Below, one piece after another: positions 22,969 to 34,756 of a stretch of DNA of 64,000 nucleotides. How positions within the stretch are numbered: position 1 is the first letter of the stretch; every line of letters begins with the position of its first letter. This stretch comes from Rhypophila decipiens. Taxonomy: Eukaryota > Ascomycota > Sordariomycetes > Sordariales > Naviculisporaceae. The notes beneath the pieces were generated by a model. That model did not search any database. It was not told the DNA's origin and worked only from the letters and a program-made list of their open reading frames with translations. A program made the position numbers and the translations under genes. Location of the stretch: positions 1-64,000 of the forward strand of contig MU858146.1 in NCBI GenBank assembly GCA_033297075.1, given 5' to 3'.

Positions 22969-23719
22969 CTATCTACCCCTCGTCAACTTCTCATGCCACT
23001 TGCCCAACTTCGGAGCAGGCGGTTCCTCTTGGCCGTCCTCGAGGCGCAGAAGCTCGACGGTCTCGTGTAAGGTGGCGAATGCATGGAGAGACACCTTGGG
23101 CTTCTCTCTCTTCTTGTCTTTGGTGGTACTGTCGTCGTCGGTCATGACGGTGTCGGAGTTTGATGGCTCGGTATTGGCGACAGGGCGGAGGAGGATCAAC
23201 CCGTTGGATGTGTTCTTTTGGCGGAGGGAGTAATTCCTGATGGGAGTCTTGAGGACAGCTGCTGTTGGGGTGGGGGTGAGTTTTATCCTGGGTTTTTTAA
23301 GGGGGGAGGGTTAGTAGGAAGGTCCTGTAACGAGGTTTGAAGTTCAGAATGATGGATGGGGTCACGACTGGATTTTGGGGCTTTAGGTTGGATATGAGGA
23401 TGGGAACCGTGTTATGAATCCAAGCAGAGAGGGAAATGTTAAAGGTCTGGCAAATGAGTGCAATGAGAGTCTCGGATGGTAGAACTCAAATTCATGATGC
23501 TGGAGTTCCACGATTCTGACGGTGAGTCGAACCGGGGATGAGATGGATTATCAGAAGGAAGGACAAATGGAGACAGAAGAGTTGAAGGCATACAGCAGCC
23601 ATGACTTACATAGCAGGCGCATCATCACTCTCAATCAAATCCACCAGCTCCTGTGGCAGCTCCATGAGTCTGTACCCTGCGCTGTCAGGAGCCAGATAGA
23701 GTGGGATCGCGCTTGCCAT
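22969..23719 (-). CDS. Dcc1-like sister chromatid cohesion protein (short form)
   Basis: Probable Dcc1 homologue, a subunit with Ctf8 and Ctf18 of the alternative PCNA loader that supports sister chromatid cohesion. Exons are 23719-23610 and 23287-22969 (142 aa). The 322-bp intron has a GTAAGT donor and a CCCAG acceptor and is long for this window. Visible Dcc1-type words are YRLMELPQELVDLIESDD near the start, AVLKTPIRNYSLRQKNTSNG after the junction, and KWHEKLTRGR at the end. Yeast and human Dcc1 are about 380-390 aa. I recall short forms in filamentous fungi, but the length could also mean a missed exon. Assignment rests on these motifs only. Confidence 0.62.
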
Positions 23720-25039
23720 GATCTGGGTAGATTTGCCGGTTCCTCAACGGGATTATGATGCGAATATAAAATACTCGAGTATTTTGTCTCATTCAAAATG
23801 CAGATATGTGTTGGGTTGTTGACTGCTTGCTCGTTCACGATGAGGACGGTGGTGAGTGAGCAAGGTGGTGGTCACATTGCCAAGAAACAACGTGGGGGTG
23901 TCCGCTTACCTAAGCTGCAGCCAAGATAAACAACCCTTACCCAGCTCGGCGTCTTCGGCAGCGCTGCGCCGTTTCAACATCCGAGGATCCAGCGTCACGG
24001 CCCGGACACTGTGGCAACTTGGAAGAAAAGGGGTAAATCAATAAAGAATCCTTGGCGGTGAGAGATTCAGTTGTATGGAGCCGTGAAAGTTGAGTGATCC
24101 TTGATAAGTCATATGTGATTTCACTCGAATCATGTGGGAATCTACTGTGGTGGACGTGGTGGCCCGCTTCGCTGTACGGTATGGCCATGTGAAGGTTGGG
24201 ACGGAGAGCAAAACGCGAACTACAGTTTCACCTCACCTGGCAAGAACGGCAGATGGAAAGACCAAGAGCATCAACGCCCATCCGAGTAGCCGGGATTTCT
24301 TGAGATGATCACCTCTCATATACAGATGCTCGTCTGCTGAGGCCTGCACTGCGAGTCTTTTACTCTCCCCATCTTACCCTCAATACAGCATCTTCTCTGT
24401 CTTTGAGAAAGACGTGTAGACAAAGACTTTAGACCAATCTGCTGTCTTCTAGCTCGACGTAGGAAATGCTGCCCAGAGCTGCTAATATGCAAACGAAGTG
24501 AATCACCGTGGAATAGAGGAGTGATAACCATTAATATATGCAGTGTTGCCACGGAATCAATGTTCCGTTGGACGGCCGAACTAAGCCCAGGAACCATACC
24601 AACAAGGACCACCTCAGAAAGCCAATTACCGTGGATCTTAAGCTTGAGCTCAAATAGGAGCTCTAGGCCACAGGAAATGAGAGCCTCTCCGTTACAATGT
24701 TTCTGCTGTGGATAACGGACTTGGAGATTGAACCCCGTAGATGACGACAGGGGAGCTGAACACACAAGGAACAATTGAAATGTATCATTTCTGCAGTAAC
24801 GAAACAGCAGCAGCTCAATAGAACCTGATCCTGGCGTGTTTTTTGGCGTGTTTTTTGGCCCGGCAACCTGGTATTGATACCGTTACAACCTGCTCACCAC
24901 GCAAGGGCCACGCACCTTCCTTCAACAATCATACCCATCCTCTCAACCAGCAAGCAAGGCAAGTTGCAGAGAGTGAGCGAACCCCCACAGAATCTATACC
25001 ACGTCCTGGCAGCTCCCTTCCATCAAATCACAACCAGAA
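23720..25039. other. Intergenic stretch
   Basis: 1.3 kb between the Dcc1-like gene and the tRNA. Open frames are short and domain-free. A small direct repeat (GGCGTGTTTTTT twice, near 24834-24858) is present. I see no gene. Confidence 0.4.
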
Positions 25040-25111
25040 ACCCCTCTGGTGTATCGGTTAACATACCGGATTCTCATTCCGGTGCGCAGGGTTCGACTCC
25101 CTGGGGGGGTG
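25040..25111 (+). tRNA. tRNA-Glu (anticodon CTC)
   Basis: A 72-nt cloverleaf without intron. Acceptor ACCCCTC (25040-25046) pairs with GGGGGGT (25104-25110), with one T-G pair and discriminator G at 25111. The D-arm contains TATCGGTTAACATA. The anticodon stem CCGGA/TCCGG (25066-25070, 25078-25082) encloses loop TTCTCAT with anticodon CTC at 25073-25075, reading GAG. The T-arm is CAGGG TTCGACT CCCTG. A T-rich tract (TTTATTTTTC) right after the gene fits a Pol III terminator. Confidence 0.95.
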
Positions 25112-25135
25112 TTTATTTTTCGATCTTTTTGGTAA
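25112..25135 (+). terminator. Pol III T-tract terminator
   Basis: TTTATTTTT followed by a second TTTTT directly downstream of the tRNA-Glu discriminator base, as expected for RNA polymerase III termination. Confidence 0.7.
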
Positions 25136-25462
25136 TATTTTCCTTTCTTTTTTCCTCCTTCCCAGTTATCTCCATGTCGTTTGCCGTCCATGATGTAGTC
25201 CTTCCTACTCACTGCACGATTTCTTGACATGATGTAATAAACAAGCTTCAAGATCGAAGCTCAACAATGTCAATTTCACTAAATCGCTTTCCTCCAAAAC
25301 AAACGCAAACGTAATCACCCGCACCTTCAACTCTAGAATCCGTCCCCAGCCAAGGTACCTATCTGTCCATCAATATACCAACCCGACCCTTCCAGCAGGA
25401 ACAAGTACAGCAAACCAGTAAACAACAAACAGATCACGCTGCTAGAGGATGTCCATGTCCTT

Positions 25463-26557
25463 TCACCTCAGCAGCAACTCCGTAATCTCGTAAACAACAT
25501 CATCAAGATTCAGTTGCTCTTCTTTCTCGCCGCCCTGAGCGGCACCTGCGCCATCAATCCTATCAGCAGTGTCAGACGTCTTTTTCCCATCAAGCTGATC
25601 CATCACCTTCAAAAGCTTATCCAGCGCGTCCTCGACACCCGGAATTTTCAGGAATGCCTCCTGCGCCTCACTTTCGCTCCGTTGCTGTTCCTCAGCCCAG
25701 CGCTTTTTATCTGCCTCTGCCTTGATGCGTGTATAATCCCTTATCCAGGCAGCCCGTTGCTCGGGCGTCATGGCTGGGTGTAGCTGGGCGAGCTCCGCGT
25801 GGATTGCGTCGGGGGAACCGGGAGGGTAAATGGGTTGTTGGAACTGTTGTTGTTGATGAGGGTGCTGCTGCTCGTGCATTCCTTGATTTGGGTCGACCGA
25901 GTAGATTGTCTGCATGGGTGCTATGGCGACTTGGTGCTGGGGACGGTGGGGGAGGGCGTGAGCAGGGACCAGTTGTTGTTGTTGTTGTTGTTGGTGGTGG
26001 TGGTAGTGCTGCCCGTCTGCGTGCTTGTACTCGCTCAATTGTTGATCTTGATACTCGTTCTTGACGTGATAGACTGTGTCATTTGGTGCTACGGTGGCGG
26101 GCTGGTGATGATGGGGGCCGGTATTGGGCTGTTTGCCCAGGTACCCCTGCCCGGCTTCGTCCTCAATTTCTTCTTCATTAAAGCGGTAGACTGTCTGTCT
26201 GGGTGCTATTCCTCGCGTTCCATTAAAATGCCGTAGATCGTAGGGCCCGGAACCGACGGAGGCCAGCTGGGCCGCGACTTCGGGGTGGATGTTTGGGTCG
26301 AGAGCGGGATTGTAATCGTATGGGATACGCTTTTGTTGGTTGATGAGTCAGTAAGGATATCTGGACAGTGCCGAGGAGAGCGAGCAAGCGCATTGTCTAC
26401 CGGGATGAGGGGATACGCAGACAGAGAGGGTCAAGACTGTACGTACAGGTGCTTCCTGTCTTGAGGGCGCCATGTTACCACCTTGATTGGGCGGCCCTGG
26501 GGATGAAGCCCCGTAGCCATCATAGCGGCCGTTATTAAAGAGGCACCTTTTGTCCAT
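25463..26557 (-). CDS. Q/H-rich hypothetical protein
   Basis: Unrecognised 325-aa protein. Exons are 26557-26447 and 26329-25463. The intron 26446-26330 has a GTACGT donor, a TACTGAC branch and an AAAAG acceptor, and joins in phase 0. Residues 1-200 are disordered, with polar H/Q runs (YHHHQQQQQQQ) encoded by a GTT/TGT-type microsatellite at about 25970-25995. Three related short motifs, each with an acidic or Asn/Gln neighbourhood, are spaced through the N-terminal half: RQTVYRF, NDTVYHV and MQTIYSV. The C-terminal third is helical (HPAMTPEQRAAWIRDYTRIKAEADKKRW, as separate helices) and ends in an acidic/leucine segment, DDVVYEITELLLR. The repeated xxTVYxV motif may be a binding site; its function is unknown. 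Confidence 0.72.
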
Positions 26558-27306
26558 GGCGTCTCAGTCGGCACAATAGTATTGACACAAGTATCGTTGT
26601 AGATGTGGTGATTCGGCAAGACGGAAGAATGTTATGGGTGCATGCGGTTTGAAGAAATTTTGTTGCTGTTCGGAAGATAGATTGGTGGTCTGGTTAGGGC
26701 TTGTCTCTCTGGTTGGACGTGGCCCGGGACTTTCCTCGGGTAGGCTCAAACTCAAATATCTATTACATCACGACCCTCAACCTTAATGCGCCGTATTCTA
26801 TTCTAAAGCTTCAAGCCCTCCAACGGTAGAGAACAACCAGCAGACTTGGCAAAGGAAATTGATGATATCACAAACGCCACTGTGCTCAAGTCCATGGCCG
26901 GTATGAGTTCTGTATTCCTCCAACCGAGTTTGTGTAAATGGCGTGTCTCCTTGGCTTTGTGCTCGAAACAGCTGATGATATCAGGACTTTTGTACAGCAT
27001 AACATCTAATTCGTGCTTTCACCTTTGCCAAGTACAGGCGAATTTGAGCCCGGAGCCTTAGGCTGGTGGCACATGTATTTGGCAGCGTTAGTGCTACGAT
27101 ATCCCTCATGTGAAGCTCGGTCCTGAATAAAAGTGTTCTTGAGCCCATAGGCTGGTCAACGTGTTTCAATTTATTACCAGATATGCCAACAATCTATCCA
27201 AGAGTGAAGCTTCCATGACCAATCAGGTCAGGATACATACCCATGTTCCATGCAAATCATCACTTTCCTCGGCTACCAACACACATCAACGAGCTCGCCA
27301 ACAAAT
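26558..27306. other. Intergenic stretch
   Basis: About 750 bp between the start of the Q/H-rich gene and the stop of the FAD monooxygenase gene. Open frames are short, overlap on opposite strands and carry no motif. I see nothing else. Confidence 0.4.
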
Positions 27307-28821
27307 TCAAACCATCTCAGACAAGGCCTTCTCCCAAGCAGCATCTATATCCTCCGTCCAGATCCACTTTGTATTCTCCAGCGCTTGTTCCCTCAAGCTA
27401 GGCAATCGCTCCTCGTACGAGAGACCTTCCATCTCGGGCTCTATCAGCTCGAATAACTCCCCGGCCTTGCGACTGCTCTCTTGCGTACGGGCGGCACGTG
27501 GCATGCGGACGTTCTGATAGAGTGTTATCCACCTTTCCAGTGCATTGTTTTCCTTTGCGAGCTTTTCCTTTGATATTTCAGGCTCGGTACTTTGTTCTCC
27601 CGATGCATCTCCCTTCAGCAGAAGAAACCAACCAAGTGCCTTGGCAAGGATATACCCATCCTCAACAGCCTGTCCAGCCCCAGCACTCTGATGAGGAACC
27701 ATCGGATGAGCAGCATCTCCCAAAAGTACCACCTTACCCCCCATAAACACCCAACTCTCGATGGGTCGCCGATCATTAAGCCGCCACTTGGAAATCTCCC
27801 GTGGCATAAGTCGCATAACCTCCTGAACCAACGGGTCCGTAAACTCGGCAAAATCCCCCTCCAATTCAGAGCGATCACACGTCGCAAACCAGCGCTCGCT
27901 CGACAGGTCGGCTCCAATATCAGTAAGCTGCTTATCTTTGCACGCGATAACGTTGATTGTCTTGTCTGCCGAAATAGGGTACATCAGAAAGTGCGCGCCG
28001 ATGGCGATCCACATTGCCGCGTGGGAATTCAAAGGCCAAGGGTTCGGCAAGGACGAGAAAGGGATCAGGCCGCGGTAGATGATCTTGTTTCCGTAGACTG
28101 GCTCGTCGGCGCTGAACTGGCGGCGGACTGCTGAGCGGATCCCGTCTGCGGCGATGACTAGGTCCGCGATGGCGGTTGTGCCATCTTGGAATGTCATCTT
28201 GGCTGATTCTTTCGAAACCTCACTGATAGAGACGAGTTTCTTGCCCGTGAACAGGCGGCCGCCCCCGCCGATTGTATCGAATTTTGCTTGGATGTGACGG
28301 AGTAAGATGGAGTGAAGCTCTGCCCTATTGACAGACACCATCCGTATCCTGGCGTCCTCGGGCTCGTTGCGCGGAACGGCGATGATCTCCTCGCCCGTGT
28401 CAAAGCGCCGAAAGTCGAACCATACGCCATTTCGACTTCCCGAGATGGCGTTTATGGCGTCGAGTAAGGGTGTACCGTCGACCTTGGACTCGAGACGGGC
28501 GAAAAGCTTGGTTGCGTTGGCGCCGAGGCCGATTCCTGCGCCGATTTCTCTGTACTCGCTTGCTTGCTCGTATATGGAGATTTCGATCTTGCGATGTTCT
28601 GCTGTGTTGCAGACCTGGTCGATGAAGAGCGCTGCTGTTAGACCGCCTATGCCGCCGCCTATGATGGCGATGCGGAAAGGAGGGTCCTGTCCTGCGGTAG
28701 GTGAATTCGCTGCGATTGGGGAGGCGACCGAGGAGGCGGGAGTGGCACCCGTCGACGATATGCTGGTATCGGAGGAGGAGGTGGAGGAGCTGATGGTGCC
28801 GATCGGAGAGAGAGAAGCCAT
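27307..28821 (-). CDS. FAD-dependent monooxygenase, salicylate hydroxylase-like
   Basis: Single-exon, 504-aa group A flavoprotein monooxygenase that should hydroxylate an aromatic or cyclic substrate using NAD(P)H and O2. The first 45 residues are a Ser/Thr-rich leader. The Rossmann FAD motif IIGGGIGGLTAALF is at about 53-66, the conserved acidic residue closing the nucleotide site lies near IYEQASEYREIGAGIG, the DG motif VIAADGIRSAVRR is near 227, and the second FAD site VVLLGDAAHPMVPHQSAGAGQ is near 365-385. These match the salicylate hydroxylase/6-hydroxynicotinate monooxygenase class. The true substrate cannot be read from sequence. No cluster partners lie beside it. The start ATG at 28821 is the first in frame. 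Confidence 0.9.
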   Translation of the reverse strand: MASLSPIGTISSSTSSSDTSISSTGATPASSVASPIAANSPTAGQDPPFRIAIIGGGIGGLTAALFIDQVCNTAEHRKIEISIYEQASEYREIGAGIGLGANATKLFARLESKVDGTPLLDAINAISGSRNGVWFDFRRFDTGEEIIAVPRNEPEDARIRMVSVNRAELHSILLRHIQAKFDTIGGGGRLFTGKKLVSISEVSKESAKMTFQDGTTAIADLVIAADGIRSAVRRQFSADEPVYGNKIIYRGLIPFSSLPNPWPLNSHAAMWIAIGAHFLMYPISADKTINVIACKDKQLTDIGADLSSERWFATCDRSELEGDFAEFTDPLVQEVMRLMPREISKWRLNDRRPIESWVFMGGKVVLLGDAAHPMVPHQSAGAGQAVEDGYILAKALGWFLLLKGDASGEQSTEPEISKEKLAKENNALERWITLYQNVRMPRAARTQESSRKAGELFELIEPEMEGLSYEERLPSLREQALENTKWIWTEDIDAAWEKALSEMV

Positions 28822-30613
28822 TGCAAAAGTATTATTCGTCTAGCCAGGATATTCATATACAGTAGTGATATGTCTCAAGGAGTCAGCCATGGAGCTGACA
28901 ATCTCTGAAAAGGGACATGACGACTGGGGGTGACATCCTATTATATAGAATTTACCTGGTAGTGACTGAGTAAGGATCATAATATCCGGCGCTAACCCCG
29001 AGTAGGGCTGCCTGCTTCTTACGGTTGGCGATGTATAGGTTCGTTGAAGCCCTGGATGCCTGCCGACACATGCAGGAGGTGTGTGATAGGTCACACCGTT
29101 GTACCGCATGCATCTGGGGATAAGGCAAGGTAGCGTAGCGCCGGAGGAGAGTCAAGATTGCCGAATCGGGCAATGAGACATGTGGTGTTGACGGTTTGTG
29201 TGACCTCAACTTCGTCAAGTAACTTGAGCCCACCCTGGCGGGTACGCACGAATCTAATGTCTCTCCGGCATTTTCTTTCCCCAGTATCAGACACTGTGCG
29301 ATGACAGGACAAAGATTATGGATCATGTCTTTGTCTTTCCATTCCCGGGTCTTCCAGTTCGACCTAGAATAATTACTCTGAACCACGGTCTCAACCAGTA
29401 CAGTATTTCACTCATGCGCCGGATATAAACGGTGTTTTATGCTCCCAACCCCCGCTTTCACTTCTACAGGATATAATACTAGTACCAGAAAAGGGTAGTC
29501 ATGAATCAAAACTACTCTAGTGAAGCCCAACGCCATGTAACCACAAATGCACATGTGATGGACTAAATACCTTGGAACCTACGCTGGCGGCTAGTGTGGA
29601 GCCCTTGTCCTTGTTGCCACCTATCTGATCTGTGATGGTAGCAAGATGAGTTCTCATTATAGACGACGACCTAATCAAACCAGCAGAGAGAAGGAGAGAA
29701 AGAGCTCACATAATACATCAAGTCACCACGGTCAGTTTGCGATATGACCAGGTATGCACCGGATAACCAATCTCGGCGCCGAATACGTCAACATATCTGC
29801 GATGCTACACAAGTTGGTTCCTTCCAGTGTCATCTCCGGGCTGGACTCGGCGGCAGGCATCCCGGTATCTGATATGCCAAACTTACCGACAGCAGCAGAG
29901 ACCGACCAACTAGTTGTATGCGGAAAGCACGACTTTGAATCATAATGTCAAATCTTGGTACCAAAAATCTGCTTTTATTACGAACTCTCGGCCCCCACGC
30001 TATTTATGTCTCCTGCAGAGAACATGATATGCAGCACTAGCACCTTCCCCTCAAGTTCATGTTCCACAAACTCTATGGTAGTCGGTAGACTAGCACTCGC
30101 CATGAAAGCCAATCTCATTCTGCGCAGAGATACCTCGGTCTGATCGCTCTTTCCTCAAACCTCTTTTCCGTTCCCCAATCCTCTTCCTCTTTCCCTTGCG
30201 CACACATATACAATATCGGGTACAGAGTCCCTGTCCAGAAAGCGGCAGGATGACATATATCCACAAATCGAACACCATTTCCGCTGCCTCTTCGTTTTTG
30301 TTTGTTGGTATTTCGTTTTCCCTTTTGGTTTGGTGCCTGGTATTGGTACAGCATGGATACAAGAAAGGTCCTCCTCAATTCGCTGGTACTCGCTGTGTTC
30401 GTCCCCATCATCTCGAATGCTGCTCGTCCTTGAGACATATATACTAGTACAAAAAGCAACACCGATTCGCAGCGCGTTAGAAGAAGAGGATACCTGCGCA
30501 AACGACCAAGATAGTTGATATCGGTTAATCATGCAGTCCCGATTATCCACCTCCCCATCTGAAATCGAGCACAAAAGTTCGCTGATTGACATTGTATAAG
30601 CCAGGAAGAAAAG
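28822..30613. other. Intergenic stretch
   Basis: 1.8 kb upstream of the monooxygenase and downstream of the large disordered gene. Short open frames on both strands lack motifs. AT-richer than the flanking genes. I see no gene, RNA or clear repeat. Confidence 0.4.
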
Positions 30614-33600
30614 TCACCATAAGTGCCACAGCTCGGGGTATTCCCTCTGAAGGCGTTCCCGACTGGACTCTCTGTTGGCGCTTCCCGATGCAGATACAGC
30701 CTCCCTCTCCCCACTGCGACCTCTGGAGGCCTCTCCCGATGCAGATCCAGCTTCGTTGACTCTCGATGAAGACCCAGCCTGAGCTGCACTTTCCCGGCTG
30801 CGAGATCCGGAGGAGCCTCTCGATGCAGACCCAGCCTTCCTCTCTCTACTGCGACCTCTGGAGGGGCCTCTCGATGGAGGACTTGCCTGATTCTGACTCG
30901 GCTGTTGGTACGCATTCTGCTGTGGAGGCGGGTACGCATTCTGCTGTAGAGGCTGGTTTACATTCTGCGGGGGGGCCGGCAAAAGCTGCTGACGCAACGG
31001 GTCAATTTGTTGCTGGCGACTCTGACTCAAATTTCCCGGGAAATTCAGTTCCTGAGCCACATCCGTAGCGAGCTGTGGGGGGTGCGGCAAAAGCTGCCGA
31101 CTCGACGGGCCAATTCGGTGCTGGGGACCCCGAATCATATTCCCCGGGATATTCAGTTGCTCCGCCACGATCCGTGGTGGAATTGGATCAAAGAACCGGG
31201 GTTGAGCAGCAGGAGACTCCCGAGGAGTAGGATTAGGTCGTCCAGTTGAAGGCGCAGGAACAGTAGCAGTAGGGGGGTTAGAGGGTCTAGGTGCTAGAGG
31301 GTCCCCAGGAGCCCTCATTCTTGCAAGAGCTTTATCAATCTCGGATACTCTAGGGCGCCCAGCAGCCCTATACATTGCCATAACTTCTTTACTCTCCTCC
31401 TGACGCGCCCGCATCTCCTCTAGAGTGCGCAAGACGTCGGGAACAAACGGCCGTCCTATGGCTTCTCGGAACTTATTCCAAGCTCGAAGGTCTTCTAGCG
31501 ATGGGGGCTGTTTGCGTTTGCGTTGCGGAGGCGGCAGTTGAGGCCGGGGGTGGCTCGTGGAGACGGCCGTCGCGACAGCTTGTCGAAAGGGAGACACCAA
31601 CGACGCTGGTTGTGAACGAACGTAAAATTGCGGCCGCTCTATGGCCGTCAGCGCCGCAGCAGCCACCGCTTCTAAACCGGCCGTCGGCGAGCTCTCTGTC
31701 TGGTTCTGCTGCCGCGGCTGAGGGGATTGAACACCGAAGCCGCCATACGCAATGGAACTACCCGATGAACCGTCGTATTCCATCGACGCGCGTGGGGAAG
31801 GTGCCGCCGGTGACTGTGATGCCTGTGCCCCGCCCTTTGCCAGAATACGAGGATCAATTGTACCGCTCCCCGTTTGATCCCGGCTGGGTGTGGAAGGCAT
31901 CCGACTTCTAAACGGATTCCGTGAAGGTTCCATCGTAACTTGATGCTGATGCAGATTCTGATCCTGCTGCTTCTGGTTGTTAAGCTGCTGTCCGTGGTAT
32001 CGATGCAAAATCTGATGCTGAATCTGGTTCTGGAGTTGTTCCGTCGATGGGGCTATCTGATACTGAACCTGATTCTGAAATTGATTTTGAGCTGGCGCTA
32101 GCTGCTGCTGAATCTGGTTCTGAAGATAGTCTGGTGATGGCGCTATCTGATGCTGAAGCTGATTTTGGAATTGATTTTGTGCAAACTGTGCTGGCGCTGA
32201 CTGCTGTTGAACCTGGTACTGCAGTGGTTGAATGGGTGCTGGCGCTAGCTGCTGCTGAGCCTGAGCCCGGGCTGGAGGGCTGGGAAGAAGCCTCGGGTAG
32301 CTTCTCTGAGGATAACGAGAATGAGGGGTTGCATCCTGGCCTGGCAGGCTGAGAAGGAAGTCGCGATCGGTAGCTGTTTGAAATCCTTGCAAAGCAGGTG
32401 CTGCGGGCTGCTGGGGCGCTTGGCTAGGAAGATTCGCTTGTCCTTGCTCGGCGACGGCTGAATCTGCACGCAAGTTCAAACCTGCGGCCGATTGATCCGC
32501 TGGCGGTGCGAACATTCTGTGATCGTAGGACTGAGCGGAATTCGATGGCTGTGCAGACACTCTGACGTCGGAGGACTGAGTGGAAGTCGGAGGCTGTACA
32601 GGTGTTGTTGTTGTGCCGTGTGAGGTTGTGGCAGAAGGGCGGGAGTTGGCTAGTCTCTCAGCCAGCGGGGGTGGTCTTTCGTCCCAACCGCGAGGAGGGT
32701 CCATGGCCCAGGCTGGGAGTGGTCGGATTGACAAGGGACCCCAAAGGTTGACTCTCCACCGACGGGCGAATTCCCCCGGCGGCTCGGTGTTGCCGCGGCT
32801 GTGGATATTGACTCCTTTCGTGTTCCGTGGCGGGAGCCTTGGCACAGTATACTTGGTTATGGGGTAAGGAACCACCTCATGGTCAATAACGGCCATGCCA
32901 AAGCCTAAGCCGGTGCCCGGGCCCCTGCCCGTGGTCGAGTCATCAGCAATGGCCGCGTTCGCACCCACTGTTCTTCCATCGGCTGCGGCAGGGATGCTGG
33001 TATGCATTCCCGCGTTTACATCCCCAGCCAGACGCTTTGCCGGGTGGTTCCCGTCGTCCTGCTGCTCGGCCTTTCTTTTGACAAGGCCGGGATGGGTGAA
33101 GCGGTCAGGGGCGGCCGCTGTGCCCGCTGTGCCCGCTGTGCCCGACTGGCTGGGCTGCTCGTCTTCCACCCTTGGGAAAAGGCTCGGGTGGGTGAAGCTG
33201 TCAATGACAGCTGGACGACGGGCCAAGTTTCCAGATCCGACAGGGGCCTGGGAGGACTGGCTCTGGGCCAAGTTGCCAGACGCTATAGGAGCCTGGGCAG
33301 GACGGCCTTGTCTCATCGCTCTCTGAGACGGGGACACCCACGGCTCAGCTTGACCGGCGCCAGCAAGAGCGCCTGCCGGTGCCTGGCCGGCTTGCTGTTG
33401 AAGCCCACGAGGCTGGGGCCGATGCGCCAAATTGGCAATAGGAAATTGGCCAAAGCGGCCAGCCCCCAAATTGCCCAGATGCGCAACAACGTCGAATGCT
33501 CGACCCGCAACACCGGCGGCCGAGCTCACAGCCGGAGGAGCTGCAGCTGCAGCCTGCTCCCGTGCCGCAACCGCATGCCAGTCGATAAAATCGTCTGGCA

Positions 33601-33871
33601 CTCCCCCAGCCTGCTCCTCTTCCGTCATTCTGGTGTCTTTTCTTCAAAGTCAGCCTTGCTTTCACATGTCTCAAGGAATAAAAAAAACAATTCACTTACC
33701 GCTGGACCCGCTGGCGAGGACGGCTCGAGCAAAAAAGGAGTCCTCCGGGTCAACCTCATCTTCGTACAGGTCCGCCGCGAGCCAGCCACCAGACGCTCCG
33801 GACTGCGGGGGCTGCGTGCTTTCGTCCTGCTCTGGCAGATATCCGCCAAAAGCATCGTCACGCTCAGACAT
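30614..33871 (-). CDS. Large disordered Q/P/S-rich hypothetical protein
   Basis: Unrecognised 1064-aa protein. Exon 1 is 33871-33700; the intron 33699-33637 has a GTAAGT donor; exon 2 is 33636-30614. A further 5' UTR intron is likely, with GTAAGT near 33942 and an acceptor just before the ATG. The protein starts MSERDDAFGGYLPEQDE and is almost wholly low complexity. It has Q-rich repeats of the type QNQFQNQ(L/V)Q(H/Y)QIAPS at about residues 520-600, a short basic helical patch (RAWNKFREAIGRPFVPDVLR, about 770), and an SR/ASRG-rich tail ending YPELWHLW. A folded domain is not evident except perhaps around 755-830. The aromatic C-terminal tag is striking in an otherwise disordered chain. The composition suggests a scaffold or regulatory role, which is only inference. 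Confidence 0.7.
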
Positions 33872-34756
33872 GGCTGCTTTGTGAAGTGTTAGGTTATTGT
33901 ACGTTCAGGAGAGATTTGGCTTTGTTTATCCACTTACCGAATCGGGAAGCTTCTTGACCTGTCTTGAAAATTGGTTTGCTCGAATAAGGTATTGGGCGCT
34001 GGAAAGGTAGAAAACAGGACGACAAAAGGATAGGAGAAAGATAGGGGATAGGCTCTGAAAGCGAATAAACGATCTATAAAGTTGATCGAGTGCCCATTGG
34101 TAAGGAATTGCTTTGCTTTTGCTCAGGCAAAAAGGAGGAAAGACTTTTGGTGCGAGGAAATGCAGAGAAAGTTGCGGATGAGGAGAACGGAACCACGGTT
34201 GCTAAATGCAAGAAAATTGTTTCGATTGCAATCGATTCCAACTCTTGTCGGCTTCAAAGCAGAGGTAAAATCTTGCCAGAATTGTTCGCAGCCAGTTTTG
34301 GGCCTGGAAGCACACTGCACTCGGGGGCAGGGAGCATGCCAAGAAACGTCGTCAAGGTTTCGTTGCTGGGCCCCCATCCCCATTGGATACGAGCCAAGTC
34401 AGGGGGACCAAAACACCAGATCGCAGGCCGTTTCCGTTTGATTCCCATGGCTCCAGGTGCTGACTAAAGACATGGGATGGGGAAAAATGCCCCAGTCCAC
34501 GCCTGAGATGACGCAAGTCTCTGGCTTTTGTTCGTCTGCACGACAGTTCTTCTCTCCCAAGTCCAATGGCCGCCAGAGACCTTGGAAAGGAAGTGGACGT
34601 AACCATCTTGCGAACTTGGTTGTATTGGGCGACAGGAACGAATAACTAGCTCGTCCTTCCGGTCTGTCATTTGCTCGTTTGGCGACAATTTTCATTGAAG
34701 TGAATATCCAAGATTAAAAAGGAATAGGGGGGCGTAACCTCATATAAGGTGTTGCA
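33872..34756. other. Upstream region of the disordered gene
   Basis: Contains the likely 5' UTR and UTR intron of the minus-strand gene ending at 30614. The open frames on the plus strand (for example 34082-34441) show no domain. Confidence 0.4.

Noticed and set aside
27307..28821. Monooxygenase as part of a secondary-metabolite cluster with the P450
   Set aside because: About 17 kb and several unrelated genes lie between them and no backbone enzyme is present.
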